Assembly (NCBI GenBank): GCA_022482815.1
Contig: JAKVOM010000001.1
Location: 806,001 to 870,000 of the forward strand
From: Acidaminococcus sp.
GTDB lineage: Bacteria; Bacillota; Negativicutes; Acidaminococcales; Acidaminococcaceae
Reading direction: 5' to 3'
Length of the DNA stretch: 64,000 nt
The first letter of the stretch is position 1. Each line of letters starts with the position of its first letter. Both the position numbers and the translations under genes were made by a program. Shown here in pieces: positions 62,694 to 64,000 of this stretch. Below the pieces are notes generated by a model. The model made no database searches. It was not told where the DNA came from and saw only the letters and a list, made by a program, of their open reading frames with translations.

Positions 62694-64000
62694 TGGGAAA
62701 TGTTATGGTGATTCCGGCCAGACGGCAGGTCGGAAATACAGTAAAACAATCAGCTCTGAAAAAGCTCCGTGTTGCAGCCTACTGCCGCGTCAGCACGGAT
62801 TCAGAAGAACAGGAAACAAGCTACGAGGCTCAGGTCACACACTACACCGAGTACATTCAAAAGAATTCGGAATGGGAGCTGGCGGGCATATTTGCAGACG
62901 ACGGTATCTCCGGCACCAACACAAAAAAGCGTGACGAATTCAACCGAATGATCGACGAGTGCATGGCCGGTAACATCGACATGGTCATCACCAAATCCAT
63001 CAGCCGATTTGCCCGAAACACTCTTGACTGCCTCCAATACATCCGGCAGCTGAAAGACAAGAACATACCAGTTTATTTTGAGAAGGAAGCCATCAACACA
63101 CTGGACGCTAAAGGCGAGGTGCTGATCACGATCATGGCGAGCCTTGCCCAGCAGGAAAGCCAGTCAATGAGCCAGAACATCAAGCTGGGACTTCAATACC
63201 GCTACCAGCAAGGTAAGGTTCAGGTTAATCACAATCGCTTCCTCGGATACACAAAGGATGACAACGGGCACCTGATCATTGATCCGGAGCAGGCAGAAAT
63301 CGTAAAGCGCATCTACCGAGAATACCTTGAAGGCTCCAGCATGGATAAGATCGCCGACGGGCTTATGGCTGATGGCATCCTTACCGGCGCTGGCAAGACA
63401 AAATGGCACACCAGCACCATCAACAAGATTCTCCGCAACGAGAAGTACATGGGCGACGCGCTGCTTCAAAAGACCTATACCACAGACTTCTTAACAAAAA
63501 AGCGGATCAAGAACAACGGCACCGTCCCTCAATACTACGTCGAGGGCGACCACGAAGCGATCATTCCGAAGGAGCTCTTTATGCAGGTGCAGGCAGAGCT
63601 TGTCCGCCGCCGGGTAGTCCACGTCAGCCCGACAGGCAAGAAACGCAGCTTCTCCTGCAATCACTGTTTTGCACAGATGGTTTTCTGCGGAGACTGCGGT
63701 GAGCTTTACAGGCGCGTTCACTGGAACAACCACGGCTGCAAATCCATCGTCTGGCGCTGCATCAGCCGTCTGGAACCGACCTCGGCTGAAAAGAACTGCA
63801 CCAACCGGACGGTGAACGAGCTCCTGCTGCAGGAAATTACGGTCAAGGCCTTCAATCAGCTTCTCACCGAACGCGACGTGTTTCTTAAAACCTTACAGCA
63901 GAACATCGCCAAGGCTGTGGTCAACGCTGACACCCTCTCACCGGACGGCATTCAGAGCAGGCTCTTGGAACTGCAAAAGGAGCTCATCAAGAAGGCAAAC
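62693..64000 (+). CDS. Large serine recombinase 2, cut by the window edge
   Basis: At least 436 residues, no stop before 64000. Resolvase domain [20 protein letters not shown] and [20 protein letters not shown], recombinase domain from [13 protein letters not shown], zinc ribbon ([13 protein letters not shown]) and start of the coiled coil. Its C-terminal half is the homologue of that fused to HsdM at 18163-19179. Starts within the stop of the preceding gene (TAATG). Confidence 0.93.
   Translation, partial: MGNVMVIPARRQVGNTVKQSALKKLRVAAYCRVSTDSEEQETSYEAQVTHYTEYIQKNSEWELAGIFADDGISGTNTKKRDEFNRMIDECMAGNIDMVITKSISRFARNTLDCLQYIRQLKDKNIPVYFEKEAINTLDAKGEVLITIMASLAQQESQSMSQNIKLGLQYRYQQGKVQVNHNRFLGYTKDDNGHLIIDPEQAEIVKRIYREYLEGSSMDKIADGLMADGILTGAGKTKWHTSTINKILRNEKYMGDALLQKTYTTDFLTKKRIKNNGTVPQYYVEGDHEAIIPKELFMQVQAELVRRRVVHVSPTGKKRSFSCNHCFAQMVFCGDCGELYRRVHWNNHGCKSIVWRCISRLEPTSAEKNCTNRTVNELLLQEITVKAFNQLLTERDVFLKTLQQNIAKAVVNADTLSPDGIQSRLLELQKELIKKAN

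Larger units (their letters stand above)
24432..64000 (+). mobile_element. Siphovirus-type prophage with serine-recombinase cassette, incomplete at right
   Basis: About 39.6 kb of co-directional genes in the order early regulator, replication, late regulator, packaging, head, tail, lysis, recombinases. Higher GC and Clostridia-like gene content compared with the AT-rich block to the left. The left end is placed before the first plus-strand gene; the right end lies beyond the window, inside or after the third recombinase gene, so attachment sites cannot be matched. A group II intron and a nonsense codon suggest decay. No CI-type repressor was seen. Confidence 0.85.

Overview
The left 12 kb looks like the chromosome of a diderm Firmicute of the class Negativicutes, probably Acidaminococcaceae (Acidaminococcus or Phascolarctobacterium-like). 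The basis is an OmpA-type outer-membrane protein with peptidoglycan anchor next to ordinary Firmicute-like housekeeping genes, and a Selenomonas-type lysine/ornithine decarboxylase, the enzyme that supplies cadaverine for peptidoglycan in this class. The genus is inferred; no rRNA or marker tree is available from the window.

Layout. 1-11.8 kb, host backbone: cstA, ompA, ggt (minus), sirtuin, serS, ldc, a lipoprotein gene and a beta-hydroxyacid dehydrogenase, each mostly with its own promoter and terminator. 11.8-13.2 kb, non-coding: a roughly 0.68-kb inverted structure with two facing arrays of about 23-bp iterons (TGTGGT units), a candidate small RNA, and three 21-bp iterons at a junction. 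13.2-17.1 kb (minus, AT-rich): a Cd/Zn/Pb-type efflux operon (CadC/SmtB repressor, Cys-rich protein, broken second repressor, HMA metallochaperone, P1B ATPase) plus a CopZ-like Fe-S metallochaperone gene. 17.1-24.2 kb (minus): a decayed defence island with a DUF262 remnant, a ribbon-helix-helix protein with a clear operator, and a five-gene operon: two unknown proteins sharing an NYGT motif, a small HTH protein, an AAA_13/RloC-like ATPase, and a type I methyltransferase HsdM whose C-terminal half is replaced by half of a serine recombinase.

24.4-64 kb (plus, GC-richer, Clostridia-like): a siphovirus-type prophage with HK97-like packaging. It runs: early regulator; replication (DUF2800, DUF2815, PolA, D5-type primase/helicase, VRR-NUC, SNF2 helicase); late regulator (DUF1492); packaging (HNH, TerS, ParB-methyltransferase, TerL); head (portal, ClpP-type protease, capsid, connectors); tail (major tail, gpG/gpGT frameshift, tape measure, Dit, tail-tip/spike proteins, GH18 protein); lysis (holin, GH25 endolysin); and a three-gene serine-recombinase cassette whose last gene runs off the window. 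The portal gene is split by a 2.46-kb group II intron with reverse transcriptase/maturase, and dit carries an in-frame TGA, so the prophage may be defective unless the intron splices and the stop is read through.

Most unusual signals: the facing 23-bp iteron arrays; a recurring leader hairpin (three copies, two of which take a GGAGGTGG Shine-Dalgarno-like sequence into the stem); a recurring 19-bp-spacer promoter motif (three copies); a 10-bp-phased TGTCC array before the late genes; and the RloC-like ATPase operon ending in the HsdM-recombinase chimera.
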